64,000 nt of DNA, from the NCBI RefSeq assembly GCF_000372725.1, contig NW_005196603.1, positions 1,489 through 65,488 of the forward strand, in the 5' to 3' direction. This stretch comes from Emiliania huxleyi CCMP1516 (Eukaryota > Haptophyta > Isochrysidales > Noelaerhabdaceae). Both the position numbers and the translations under genes were made by a program. Below the pieces are notes generated by a model. It saw only the letters and a program-made list of their open reading frames with translations, was not told the DNA's origin and ran no database searches. Positions 1-9,531 of the stretch are shown one piece after another. The stretch's first letter is position 1, and every line of letters begins with the position of its first letter.

Positions 1-2330
1 CCTCTCCCTGCCCCCCACCTCCCTCTCCCTCCTCGCAGTAGGGCCCATGCCCCATGACCATGTTCCGGTAGAATGATTCAGTGTTGCCGAAAGCGACAAA
101 AGCGCCCTTCCGACCGTGCTCCCCGCTGCTGCTGAGGGAGCAGACGACCTTGACGTCTCCGCAATAGTGCGTGCCGTGCGAGCCAATGTTGTCCGCGTCC
201 ACGTCGGGTTGTTTGTTGTAACTCTGACCGAGGTGGGCTTTCGGCTCCATTCGCACAGCGGTGCCCCACGCGGCGCGTAGGGCGAGGATGAGGCGTCGAA
301 GCGTGTACTTGTGTCTGGTGTTGTGGCCCTGCTGCGGTACGTTGACAGCAGCGTCGCCATACTCGTCGTGGGTCTTCCCATTCCGAGTCTTCTTGCCCGC
401 CGCCGCGGCCTGGCAGGCCACGTCGAGGGGGAGACCCAGGCGGCGCTGCACCGAAAGACGCATCGCCCAAGTCTCCATTCGCATGTCATCCCGCATTGGG
501 ATGGCGTTGAGGAAGGCGCCGGCGCCATCCTGGCTCACCGCCACGAAGCGGACTGCCTCCCGCCAAGCCGCATGCCTCGCCCGCTCCCTGCCCTTGGCCT
601 GCGCCTTGCCCTTCTTGCCGCGAGGAGCGGACCGCGATCCCTTGGAGCCCTCCTGCCTTAGCTCGAGGGCGAGGTCGCGCCAGTTCCTGTTGTGGACCAC
701 CGTCGTGAAGCGCCGCTGCGCCTGGTGTAGGAACTCGTGCTTGGACGTGAACTCGGCGAGGGGCAGCAGCTCCTTGGCCTGGACGAGAGTATGCGGACGG
801 AAGCGCGAGAGCGCCACCCTCGTAGCCGGCTCCGGCGGCCGCGCGGAGGCGCGCAGCTTCTCGCCCTCGTCGGGCTCGTCCCACGGCTCCACCTCGACTT
901 CCGGGGGCCTGCCCGTCGTGCCACCGACCAGGTCAAAGTACTCCGCCTCCGTCTTGTCGTCCCACTCCTTCCACGTCGCCGTGATCTCGCCGTGCTCCTT
1001 CTTGAGCCTGTCATGCGCCGCCCGCAGCTCGTCGAAATCGGAGCCCGGCGCCTTGCTCACGTCAAGGTCGCGGAAAGGAGCATGCAGCTGGCGCATGGGC
1101 CCAGCGACGAGCGCCCACGTGCCAATCCACGCCGGCTCGCGAATGTCGACGGCGCTGGTGAGGCCCATGCCGCCCATCTTGACGGGCAGGCGCGCCTGCT
1201 TGCGCGCGCGCTCCCAGCGTGTGCCGGCGGCGCCGACCCGCGCCCCGCCGACGAGCTTGTATAGCGCCGTGTCAATCAGCTCGTCGTGCCTCTCCGCTGC
1301 CGGGAGGGTGACCGACGGCGGCATGGCGCGAAGGAAGAAGGTGAGCGTCGTGTTGCTGCAGAAGCGCAGCAGGACCTGCATCACCTGCTGCGCCGTGTGG
1401 ATCTCCTTCGTGTCGCGCAGCTTGAGGATGCCCTCTAGCGGCTTGAGCGCCCTCTCGACTCTCGCCACGAGCTCCTTCTTCCGCCATTCGTCATCGCCGA
1501 GGTACGCCCCGAGCACGCGGATGCCTCGCAGGGTGCCGCCCGCGTACTTGCCGTCGGGAGGCGCCGCCGGCGTGCCCCTCACGCTCGGGTAGTCGCGCAC
1601 CGCCTCGAGCGACGCGGGGTCGGGAGCCCAGATCTGACGCTTGCTGACGTTGCTCTCCACCCCGCTCCACTTCTGAGCAAGGGCGTCGCCTTCGAGCATC
1701 GCCTCGAGCGCGGGCCTCGGCGCGTCCGCGACATAGGTGTCATCAACGGGCTGCTGCGAGGGCTGCTGCGAGGGCTGCTGCGAGGGCTGCTGCGAGGGCC
1801 CCTGCTCGGGCTGCTGCTGCTGTGAGGGCTGCTGCTCGGGCTGCTGCTCGGGCTGCTGCTCGGGCTGCTGCTCGGGCTGCTGCTCGGGCTGCTGCTCGGG
1901 CTGCTGCTCGGGCTGCTGCTCGGGCTGCTGCTCGGGCTGCTGCGAGGGCCCCTGCTCGGGCTGCTGCTGCTGCTCGGGCTGCTGCTCGGGCTGCTGCTCG
2001 GGCTGCTGCTCGGGCTGCTGCTCGGGCTGCTGCTCGGGCTGCTGCTCGGGCTGCTGCTCGGGCTGCTGCTCGGGCTGCTGCTCGGGCTGCTGCGAGGCGA
2101 GCCTTGTGCCTGGAGGCCGGGCCGTGGCAGCAGCAGGAGGCTCGAGGACCAGGCAGTCGCGTCGCAGCGGCCGGCCGGGAGAGCTCTGTTGGGGTTGGCG
2201 CTGGTCTAGGGCACCAGAGCGTCGTCCATCAGAGCGTGGCCCACCGGGCGGCAGCGCGTGTACCGAGCTGAAGTCCGTGCGACCGGTGCCTTCGGCAGCG
2301 GCCGCGGGCGGCTGCAGCCGCTGAGGATCT
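1..2330 (-). mobile_element. Retroelement reverse-transcriptase remnant, 3' part, running off the left edge
   Basis: The minus strand carries a long open frame with conserved retroelement protein. From the right it reads an EQQP/SQQP tetrapeptide array (1748-2095), then VDDTYVADAP, which resembles RT motif C. Next come a VLLRFCSNTTLTFFLRAMPP block near 1322-1381 and a C-terminal block with QRRLGLPLDVACQ, HNTRH, PDVDADN and GDVKVVCSLS (about 80-560). That order matches the region after the RT palm in algal retroelements. The class, LINE-like or other, is not settled here. The polymerase upstream of motif C is not recognisable, so this is an incomplete fossil that continues beyond the window. 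The long plus-strand frame at 261-1592 is its shadow. Part of the same protein recurs at 17920-18025 in the opposite orientation. Confidence 0.75.
1748..2095. repeat. CAG/CCC-rich 12-bp minisatellite (EQQP array)
   Basis: About 29 tandem copies of a 12-base unit alternate between gctgctgctcgg and gctgctgcgagg forms. On the minus strand, in the retroelement frame, they encode (E/S)QQP. Two short variant blocks near 1797-1825 and 1945-1965 break the regularity and are themselves near-identical, so a block larger than one unit was probably duplicated. Confidence 0.9.
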
Positions 2331-2414
2331 CCAGGTCGGCTCCCACGGTGGCTGCCGCCAAGGGCAGCAACCATCGTGGGGACGCGCGAAACTTTTACTG
2401 AAAAAGAATACACG

Positions 2415-3208
2415 TACAATGGGATGCGAGTTAATGCGCGGTTGGGGGGGGCTGAAAAGGGGAGCTCCCTCTCTCCCCACCCCGAGGACCTCTGCCCAAG
2501 CTGATGGTGCCCAGCCTAGGGGGTCTCAGGGGCTGTAGAGCCACACCTAGGAGAGGGGGTAGCTCACACCTTGTGGGCCGCACTGACCCTTCTCCCACGT
2601 GCCCTTGCCCGCCCCTCTGACCGCCTCCCGAGAGCCCCGACTTTGAGGGGCTGGTGAGAGCCCACACCGTTGCGCCCTCACCTCACGCTGACATATCCTT
2701 TGGGAATGCCCATGGGCTCTAGGGACCTGGGGGCAGCTTTGCCCGCGGGTGCCATGCTGGGCTTTGGTAGCCATTCTCTCTGATTCTCCGGAGAGGCCGG
2801 AAAAGTGGCTAAGGTGGCCTCCGCTCAAGGATCGTTGGGATTTTCTGGTGACTCAGGAAGCTAAGGTCTGCGCCGAATAAAAATCGGTTCCGTGCTGCCC
2901 GCCCCCGGATACACCTGGCACAATTTATTAGAAGTTAAGCCGCGCACTTCCGGCCGAGAATAAAATCCCTCTGGTCTCTCAGCCCACTTGCCCATAGCCG
3001 CCGAGACGGCGCGCTCTGCTGACTCTCATCTAGCACCCTCTTGGGGCCTCTCCTGACCGCTGTGGGCCTCTCCAGACCTCCTCTTGCCTTTGGGAGTACC
3101 CCTCCCAGTCTACTTCCTAGGACACAGGCACAGGTTTGCATAATGCGAGCTTTTTCTCAAGGGCTATAGTGCAGAGAAGAACTGCGCATTAACTCGCATC
3201 GCATTGTA
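2415..3208. mobile_element. MITE-like element with about 28-bp terminal inverted repeats
   Basis: The left end reads TACAATGGGATGCGAGTTAA and continues TGCGC. The right end, reverse-complemented, is TACAATGCGATGCGAGTTAA and continues TGCGC. They differ at one position in the first 25 bases. The outermost bases are TA at both ends, which would fit a TA target duplication of Tc1/mariner type; that class is an inference. The interior of about 740 bases has no convincing coding frame, so this looks like a non-autonomous element. It separates the retroelement remnant from the esterase gene. Confidence 0.7.
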
Positions 3209-3551
3209 GCAACCACTTCTTTCCATGGTCAACATGGCGATGCGCGCGTGTTTGCGACAACCATGGTCCGCTGGGTACACACCCACGTCTTCGAGGACAG
3301 CTTGCACGCCTCGTGGAGCGAGCGCGCCTCCTCTGGCGCCCACGCCAACCTGTCCGACTCGCGTGCAGCCGGCCGGCGAGCGCCTCGCGGCAGCGGCTCT
3401 GGCGGCCTGCGTTGTGCGCGAGTCCTGCGCACGAACCTCCCGGCGCATGGCTCGCTGCAGCTCCGCGCCGCCGGTCCGATGAGGCACGGCCCTATGGTCG
3501 TCTCCATGCGCGTGCACCTCCCAACCGCCGCCGGCTGCGCGGCGTGCTCAC

Positions 3552-5219
3552 GTGCCGGCTGCCTCCAACGCCCAGGGTGGCGTTGTGGCGGCGACGCCTG
3601 CCTCTCGCTACGCCGCTCGGGCCAGCGCGAGCAGGCTGCACGCTTCGCCCCGCTGTGCGCTTTTGGCGACGTCGGCCACGGCTGGTCGCGCATCTCTGCT
3701 GGCGCCGGTGCCCGCTCTCCTCTGTCTCGGTGAGAGTAGCCGTCATTCTCCGCACAGCCGGTGCTCCTTCCCCGCAGGTCTCTTCGCCGGCGGCAGGGCC
3801 GGCGACGGCTTCGACGAGATCGTGCTCCTCGCCGGCGCCCGCCCCGTCATCCTCTCGCTCGACGACGTGATGCTGACCAGTTCCGCACCGCCGCCGCCGC
3901 TGCTGCCGTTCCCGCCGCCGCTGCCACCGCCCGCGGCGCCCGCCCGGGGCTGGTGCTCCTACCTCTCCTCGGAGCACGCGCGCGCGGGAGGTGCAGCGCT
4001 GCCGCTGTGTGCGATGGACGGGGACCACCTGCAAGGGCGCTGGCTGCGCAACTGCGATCCGGCAGCCATCCGGCGGCCCGAGAGGTATGCGTACGGCTCG
4101 CCGCTCCCGCGCACAAACGGTTCGTGGGACTACCGGCTGTGCTCGCGCATGGGCTACGCGCAGCGGGCGCGCACGCGCGAGGCGCTCGCTTGGAGCTGGG
4201 TGCCCGACCAGTGTGCGCTGCGGCAGGTAGACGGAGCCGAGTTTGGCGCATGGCTCGCGGGCCGGCGGCTGCTGTTCTGGGGCGACTCCCTCTCGGGCCA
4301 GGCCTTCTACTCGCTCCTCTTCTCGCTCGGCGCCGAGGTGGAGCGGGTGGCCGACTTGCCACCCGAGCCCGCCGCCCTCGACGCTTTCCTCGACGGCCGC
4401 ACCGGCGGCCCTCTGTGCAGCTACGGCGGCGTCGGCGACGAGGGCGGCGCGCTGACGGCGGCGGCGTTGCGGTCGGGCGGCACACTTGTCAAGGTGCTGG
4501 GTCACGCGCCGATGGTGGACGAGCTGCGCCGGCCGCTCTCCGCGCCTTGGGCGTGGTGGGAGCCGCTGCTGCGCCGCGCCGACATCGTCGTGGCGAATGT
4601 GGGCCACCACTACCGCGCGCTCGACGGGCGCTACGCCCGCTACGGCGCGATGGTCCGCGCCGCTCTCGCACGTTTTGACGCACGCATGCCGCCGCACGCG
4701 CACCTCGTCTTCCGCACGTCCAACATCGGGCACTTGGGGTGCGAGCGCGCCGCCGCGCCGCTGCCCTCGCGGGCCGCTGCATGGAGCGCATTGGGTGGTT
4801 GGGAGTGGTCTGCGCCGCCCTTCCAGCCTGAGTACTTTGGCCAGGCTCGTGCGGGCGTGGCGGACGTGTACGATTGGCGCGCTCCGCCGTCGCACGAGTC
4901 GCTCTGGGCCACCCTCGCTGCCAGCGCGGCGGGTGGCGGCTTGCGAGGCCGCATCGCGCTGCTCAACGTCTCCCACCTCGATCTGCGCGCTGACGGCCAC
5001 GTGGCGGATGCGATGGGGCTGCACGCCGACGCCAGCAAGGCGGCCAAGCCGCCCGATTGCCTCCACTATTGCTTGCCCGGCCCGGCGGACGCGTGGGCGC
5101 ACGCAATCTACAACCTGCTCCTCAATAACCCGCGTTATAGACGGCGGAGGAGCCGCACGGAGCGACCGACCAGCGGGTCTTGCTCTCCTCCACGGCAATG
5201 CAACGGCTCTGGTTTATAG
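3552..5219 (+). CDS. PC-esterase / TBL-like (PMR5-DUF231 type) acyl esterase
   Basis: The protein resembles trichome-birefringence-like and CAS1-type PC-esterases, which O-acetylate cell-wall or Golgi glycans. The GDS nucleophile motif lies in LFWGDSLSGQAFYSLLFSL. The C-terminal catalytic motif is DCLHYCLPGPADAW, the D-x-x-H-x-C-x-P-G signature of the family. Between them are conserved NVGHHYRAL and VFRTSNIGHLGCE stretches. A Pro/Ala-rich linker near residues 110-135 precedes the catalytic domain. The frame opens with a GTG codon, so the true start is uncertain. The first in-frame ATG in the Pro-rich part is near 3870. A 48-base stretch from gtgagag (3731) to cccgcag (3778) looks like an in-frame intron that would join an upstream exon. 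GC is very high throughout. Confidence 0.8.
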   Translation: MPAASNAQGGVVAATPASRYAARASASRLHASPRCALLATSATAGRASLLAPVPALLCLGESSRHSPHSRCSFPAGLFAGGRAGDGFDEIVLLAGARPVILSLDDVMLTSSAPPPPLLPFPPPLPPPAAPARGWCSYLSSEHARAGGAALPLCAMDGDHLQGRWLRNCDPAAIRRPERYAYGSPLPRTNGSWDYRLCSRMGYAQRARTREALAWSWVPDQCALRQVDGAEFGAWLAGRRLLFWGDSLSGQAFYSLLFSLGAEVERVADLPPEPAALDAFLDGRTGGPLCSYGGVGDEGGALTAAALRSGGTLVKVLGHAPMVDELRRPLSAPWAWWEPLLRRADIVVANVGHHYRALDGRYARYGAMVRAALARFDARMPPHAHLVFRTSNIGHLGCERAAAPLPSRAAAWSALGGWEWSAPPFQPEYFGQARAGVADVYDWRAPPSHESLWATLAASAAGGGLRGRIALLNVSHLDLRADGHVADAMGLHADASKAAKPPDCLHYCLPGPADAWAHAIYNLLLNNPRYRRRRSRTERPTSGSCSPPRQCNGSGL

Positions 5220-6018
5220 TACTTTCGGTGGATTATTACGCCGCACTGTCACACCCTGGTAAATCGCAGAAGAGACTTTTCCTTGACGCCGGGTTTTTTG
5301 CCGTTGTCTCCACTTTGTGCACATTTTCCGTTTCACGTGTTGTCTTGTGTGTGGGGTGTGGAGCTCGGTTCGTTTTGTCGTTCTCCACGCGGTCTACATC
5401 GTCGGCCACTGTACACCGCACAACCGCACAAGAAAGAGAGCCACACCCCGCTAGGAGTAGGACACACACGTACACTAAGTAACACTTCGCTCATGTGAGA
5501 TGTGTCGTGATCGATTCGTGCGCTTGACTTCCTCAGAGAGGAATGGGAGCCGCGAGAGAGGAGCGAGTGGTGATGATGAGGTGTGTTCTAAAGAAGTTTT
5601 CTCTAAGACTCTACCGCGTCTCTCTCCGTACTCCGACTTTGAAGTCTGATCAGATCTCTGTCACTGACTCCGTCTCTCTCTCTCTCTCTCGACTCTCGAC
5701 GCTCGTCACCCAAACCCAACCCACAACTTCCACCATTTCTCGAGCCTGTGCAAAAAGCTAAAGGACGAGCCGAACGTATCGCCGCACTCGGGCTTTGGAT
5801 CCGCACAGCGGAGCTCATCCCGGCCGACTCGCGAACTCCTGAAGCTTTTCGGTGCCAGCTTGCAGGTTGGGGGAGAACACTTACTCGTCTCCGGGAGGAG
5901 CCTAGGGAGGAGCCTTACCAGCGAGCTCTTGAACTCCATCCGGTCGCTTGCCATCGTTTCGGATCACAGTCGACGGCTGTCCCCGTGTCCTGACCTGCAG
6001 CTGCACCCGTGCGTTTTG
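5220..6018. other. Intergenic region with lower-GC pyrimidine and GA tracts
   Basis: This is the 3' flank of the esterase and the 5' flank of the methyltransferase. It contains CT- and GA-rich stretches (for example ctctctctctctctc near 5680) and is clearly less GC-rich than the flanking genes. I see no gene in it. Confidence 0.6.
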
Positions 6019-7470
6019 ATGGAGTCAACGTGGTCAGAGGTCACAGTCGCAGGCCGTTGCATTCACCTGCTTACGCCAACAGCACAGTCCATTGCTTCAG
6101 AAGTTGGTGCAGCTGACATCGATGGACCTGGCGATGCCGAGCTCCACACGTGGGCAGTGCCGTGGGAGTCAGGCCTATTTGCGCAGATGGCACTCTGGGA
6201 TCTGTCCAACCTCGATGTGACTGACCTCGGTTGCGGTCTCGGTCTTGCTGGTTGCTTTGCTAGCCTGCAGGGTGCGCGCTCCGTCCTCTTTGCTGACCGC
6301 TGCGAGGCCGCGGTCCGCTGCGCCCTTCGCTCCGCTGCCGCTTGCCCTGGCGGCGCCACATGTCGCATCCATGGTCGGGATGGCTGCTGGGCCGGTGCGT
6401 CGGCGTGGCCCAGTTGCGACCTCCTCCTAGGCAACGAGGTGCTATACACTGCCACAGCCGTCGAGCAGCTCACAACGCTCGTGCTATCGCCTGCGCTGCG
6501 TCCAAACGGCATCGCAGTCTTTTGTGGCTGCGACCGTGGCTTGTGGGATCGTCTCGAGGACTCCCTCACAGCGGCCGGCCTGCACGTGCAGTGCCTCAAC
6601 GGGTTCGTAGAAGGTACCGCGGGGTCACTGCGGCGGCATCCAAGTGTGCTTCTCCTGGTCTCCAAGCTCAGTAGCGAGGGCCTGCCGCGGGAGGAGCTGA
6701 GGAGCGTCGCAATCAGACCGGAGGCGTGGCTGGAAACGTGCTCGGAGAGGCCGAGATTGGCACCACCCGCGCTCGTCGCAGCTCCGCCAGCCCCTCCGTT
6801 TATGCTGACCACGCCGTCTGTACCGCCGCCATCGCCACCCGCGCCGCTACGCCTGCGCCCTCTCACCACTCTCACTCAGGCCCCGGCGGCGGCCTTGGCA
6901 GAGCGCTTGGAAGGCTTGGAGCACGCGCGAGCGAGCTGCGGCGCCGAGCATGCCTCGTGGATGGTCGAAGCTGTGGTGGGAGAGTGGGCACCGCCGGCTG
7001 CTCCGAGATCCCACTTGTCCACTGCCGTCGCGACGCCGACGAGCTTTGGCGTGCAGGTCTGTGCCTCGTACTTGCCGAACCTTGCCGCTGCCGAGCTCGG
7101 TGCCCCGCTGCGAGCCTTTTGTGCGTGCCTGATGGACGAGGTGCAGCAGCTCATGCACGAGCCTCTCCAAGCACTCGGCGCTGCACTCGCGGCGTCGGTG
7201 ACGACGCGTGGCCTGCGGCTGCAGCTTCATACCATTCTCACAGTCTCGCGCACGCCAGCTGAGGCCGAGTACCGTCACGAGCTTCTGCACGCCGACGCCT
7301 TCGACGGCACTGTGCTCGCGCTGGCCTTCTTGTGCTCCAAAATGGGGACCCGCCTCTTCCCGAACGCACGCTTCGTCGAGCCGCCGCTCGAGCAGTTCCT
7401 GCGAGGTGGGTTGGCCGAGGGCACCATACCATACCCCGGAAAAAGTTGGAACCCAGTGTTCGCGCTCTGA
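6019..7470 (+). CDS. METTL21-like (family 16) SAM-dependent methyltransferase with unknown C-terminal domain
   Basis: The N-terminal half is a Rossmann-type methyltransferase of the lysine-methyltransferase family 16. It shows VPWESGLFAQMAL, the SAM-binding motif VTDLGCGLGLAGCFASLQ, and the acidic post-motif VLFADRCEAAV. The motif-IV-like CDLLLGNEVLYTATAVEQL corresponds to the D-x-x-Y-type site of METTL21 and VCPKMT enzymes. The start at 6019 (MESTWSEVTVAG) places the domain as expected and gives 483 residues, although the frame is open further upstream. The last 230 residues are not in METTL21. They hold a Pro-rich linker and a domain with HELLHADAFDGTVLALAF and KMGTRLFPNARFV. The H-x-D spacing recalls 2-oxoglutarate-oxygenase or DUF1826-like folds, but I cannot assign it. 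Substrate unknown. Confidence 0.75.
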   Translation: MESTWSEVTVAGRCIHLLTPTAQSIASEVGAADIDGPGDAELHTWAVPWESGLFAQMALWDLSNLDVTDLGCGLGLAGCFASLQGARSVLFADRCEAAVRCALRSAAACPGGATCRIHGRDGCWAGASAWPSCDLLLGNEVLYTATAVEQLTTLVLSPALRPNGIAVFCGCDRGLWDRLEDSLTAAGLHVQCLNGFVEGTAGSLRRHPSVLLLVSKLSSEGLPREELRSVAIRPEAWLETCSERPRLAPPALVAAPPAPPFMLTTPSVPPPSPPAPLRLRPLTTLTQAPAAALAERLEGLEHARASCGAEHASWMVEAVVGEWAPPAAPRSHLSTAVATPTSFGVQVCASYLPNLAAAELGAPLRAFCACLMDEVQQLMHEPLQALGAALAASVTTRGLRLQLHTILTVSRTPAEAEYRHELLHADAFDGTVLALAFLCSKMGTRLFPNARFVEPPLEQFLRGGLAEGTIPYPGKSWNPVFAL

Positions 7471-7494
7471 ACCTTGATCCAGGGCCTGACCCAC

Positions 7495-7701
7495 ATGCCC
7501 TCGCGCGCGCGAACCGCTTTCGACGCTCCGCCCACGGACATACTGGCAGAGCTGCCGCATGAGCTGCTGCTGCGTGTGCTCGAGAGCGTCGACGACTTCT
7601 CCGACTGCGCCGCCTTCAGCCTCGCGACGCCGCGCCTGGCCTCCTCGCCCATCGCCGTGGGCTCGCGCGGTTCGTGGACCTACGATTCGCCATTGCGATG
7701 A
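7495..7701 (+). CDS. F-box N-terminal fragment
   Basis: This short frame starts 25 bases after the methyltransferase stop. It encodes LPHELLLRVLESVDDFSDCA followed by AFSLATPRL, a good F-box core, the SKP1-binding part of SCF ubiquitin ligases. It ends at residue 68, with no substrate-binding domain. A dispersed repeat begins about 70 bases downstream at 7773. It is either a truncated gene remnant or the first exon of a gene I cannot follow further. The tight spacing to the methyltransferase could also mean the two share a transcript. Confidence 0.5.
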   Translation: MPSRARTAFDAPPTDILAELPHELLLRVLESVDDFSDCAAFSLATPRLASSPIAVGSRGSWTYDSPLR

Positions 7702-7772
7702 GGCAGAGCGCGCGGGCCGCGGGCCCGCGGCCGCGCGCCGCGGCACGCGGGGGAATATTTGTTATTTCTCTC

Positions 7773-7886
7773 TTGGAGCACTTGGAGTGCAGTCATTAGC
7801 CTCACATCCAGGGCCGGGGAGCTAAGAAGCGCACCCAGCGGGCCGGATGATCGGGATCGGGTTACGGGCTAGAGAGCCCTAGCCCT
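7773..7886 (+). repeat. Dispersed short repeat, copy 1 of 3 (SINE-like)
   Basis: This copy begins ttggagcacttggagtgcag. It then holds CCAGGGCCGGGGAGCT, AAGCGCACCCAGCGGGCCGG and ATGATCGGGATCGGGTTACG, and ends near agagagccctagccct. The other full copies are at 27385-27510 and 61105-61247, all in plus orientation. The length of about 115-140 bases and the high conservation suggest a SINE or other short non-autonomous element. I see no clear tRNA-type box A/box B pair. Confidence 0.75.
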
Positions 7887-8288
7887 CTGCTCTCGGAGCA
7901 CCGCTTCGGGCGTTCGGACCATGTCCCTCACCGACTTGCTCCGGTGGCACGTGGACAGGAAGGCTCGTCGCATCGCGTCGCTCTCAAAAATCCACCGGTT
8001 TGGGATTTCGCGCAATCGCTTGACTCTGAAAAGCTCGCCTATCCCTGCGGTGAGCGCTGTGGTCGCCGCAGATTGGCTCCGACTTGACGGGCGCATGGAG
8101 ACGTGATGCCTCCATGCGCCCGTCGAGGCAAAATCGACATGCGAGGCGATCTTTGGCCCGCCAGAGGGATAGGCGGCGTTTTGGGCGACAACAGCGCTGC
8201 GACCGCGAAGTGGCGGTGGACATGCTCCCATGTTGCCGACGCGGCGCCGGAGTGGCCGACGCTGCTCGCCGCGACCACAACGGCTACT
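7887..8288. other. Intergenic stretch with a perfect long hairpin
   Basis: GACGGGCGCATGGAG (about 8086-8100) is followed after nine bases by its exact reverse complement, CTCCATGCGCCCGTC. The 15-bp perfect stem is surrounded by sequence without a convincing gene. It could be part of a decayed inverted-repeat element. Confidence 0.6.
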
Positions 8289-9531
8289 CTGGGCTAGTTC
8301 CAATTCACTCTGACACGCTAATCTTGAAAACGCGTCCAACGGAGCTCCGTGTTGCTCCCAGCGCCCTCCCCCGCGCTCCCTGCGGCCATGGCCGATGCTC
8401 CTAGTATGAGGGGTCATCTGGCTACCGCGAGCGCGACCCAACTCGCCGACATCGTCCGATGGTTGTGCCTCAAAGTCAGCCTCCGGAGGCTATCGTGGGG
8501 TCGAGCGGCGGTAGCCGTGACATGTGGCCAACGGAGCTCTGTGTTGCTCCCAGCGCTCTCTCCCGCGCTTCCTGCGGCCATGGCCGATGACACTAGTATG
8601 GGAGGTCATCTGGCTACCGCGAGAGCGACCCAACTCGTCGACATCGTCCGATGATGGTGCCGCAAAGTCAGCCTCCGGAGGCTATCGTGGGTCGAGCCGG
8701 CAGTAGCCGTGACATGTGGTTCCACCACCCCTCGCAGGCTTTGCCTCTGACCGCCACCGTTCCCAGGCTACCTAATGGGATGGAAAGGAAGGCTGGGCGA
8801 GCGTATAGAAGCGTGCTCGACCTCGTCGTGGCAACCTGCACGGCAGCGCTGGTAGGCGCGATGAGCGTCGTGCCACCTGACCCAAGACGGGTCGCAGGCG
8901 TCGTACCGAGCGTGTCGAGACCGTGTCCTGATGTGATCTGCACGGGTGAGTCACGTCGGCGTCAAAGGAGCGACGTGCGACCTGTCAGAGCTTGATCTAC
9001 GATCTCAGCGGCGTCGAGTCGCCTTCGGCGGCGACAATTCGGTACCTCCCCAGGACGCGCAGAGGCAGCTGCAACCCCGCCAACTGAACGGTTCCCACCG
9101 CGCCACCTCGGATAATAGGGGTCCATTCCTTTGACACCATTGCTTTGTGGCACTTGATCTAGTAGCATCCCCCCCCAAACCCCTCCCCCCCCCTCCCCCC
9201 CCCCCCTTCCCGCCCCCCCGCCCCCCCCCCCCCCCCCCTCCCCTCCCCCTTCTTTTTTTTTTCTTTTCTCTTCTCTTTCCTTTTCCTTCCTTTTTTTCTT
9301 TTTCTTTTCCTTTTCTTTTCCCTCCTTCTTCCCTTCTTTCTCTTCCTCTTTTCCTTTCTCCTTCTTCTTCCTTCTTCTCTCCCTTGTTTTTTTTCCCTTA
9401 TATACGTTATTATTGAGTAGACTGCTGTCCCAAGCTGCCAAGCTGCCCCCCCGGAAGGCACCGAGAGGGACAATAGTCAAAATCAAAGTTTTGTAACGCG
9501 AGCTGTGCCACTTTGAAATGGAACTAGCCCT
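8289..9531. mobile_element. Inverted-repeat DNA element, about 1.24 kb, copy 1
   Basis: The left end reads GGGCTAGTTCCAATTCACTC. The right end, reverse-complemented, reads GGGCTAGTTCCATTTCAAAG, and similarity continues into TG-CACA-GC, giving imperfect terminal repeats of about 30 bp. Inside are two tandem copies of a unit of about 190 bp (8335-8525 and 8526-8715), each holding AACGGAGCTC and CAGCCTCCGGAGGCTATCGT. A block at 8720-9080 and the right end recur inverted at 24169-24835. A long pyrimidine tract at 9166-9405 has expanded or inserted near the right end. Frames such as 8651-8995 have no recognisable domain. Confidence 0.7.
9166..9405. repeat. Poly-C then poly-T/C tract
   Basis: About 80 bases of nearly pure C are followed by about 160 bases of mixed T/C. 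The frame through it (9147-9416) is composition-driven and not a gene. Such homopurine-homopyrimidine tracts can form triplex DNA, and the exact length here may be unreliable. Confidence 0.9.

Noticed and set aside
261-1592. Plus-strand frame of 443 codons
   Set aside because: It is antisense to the conserved retroelement protein on the minus strand and has no domain.
1737-2324. Cys/Gly-rich and Ala/Arg-rich frames in the 12-bp array
   Set aside because: Composition artefacts of the minisatellite. The minus-strand EQQP frame continues into recognisable RT protein.
3492-5198. Minus-strand frame of 568 codons
   Set aside because: Shadow of the PC-esterase gene; Arg/Ala-rich without motifs.
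7773-7886. tRNA gene or tRNA-derived head in the short dispersed repeat
   Set aside because: No box A/box B pair at proper spacing and no cloverleaf seen by eye.
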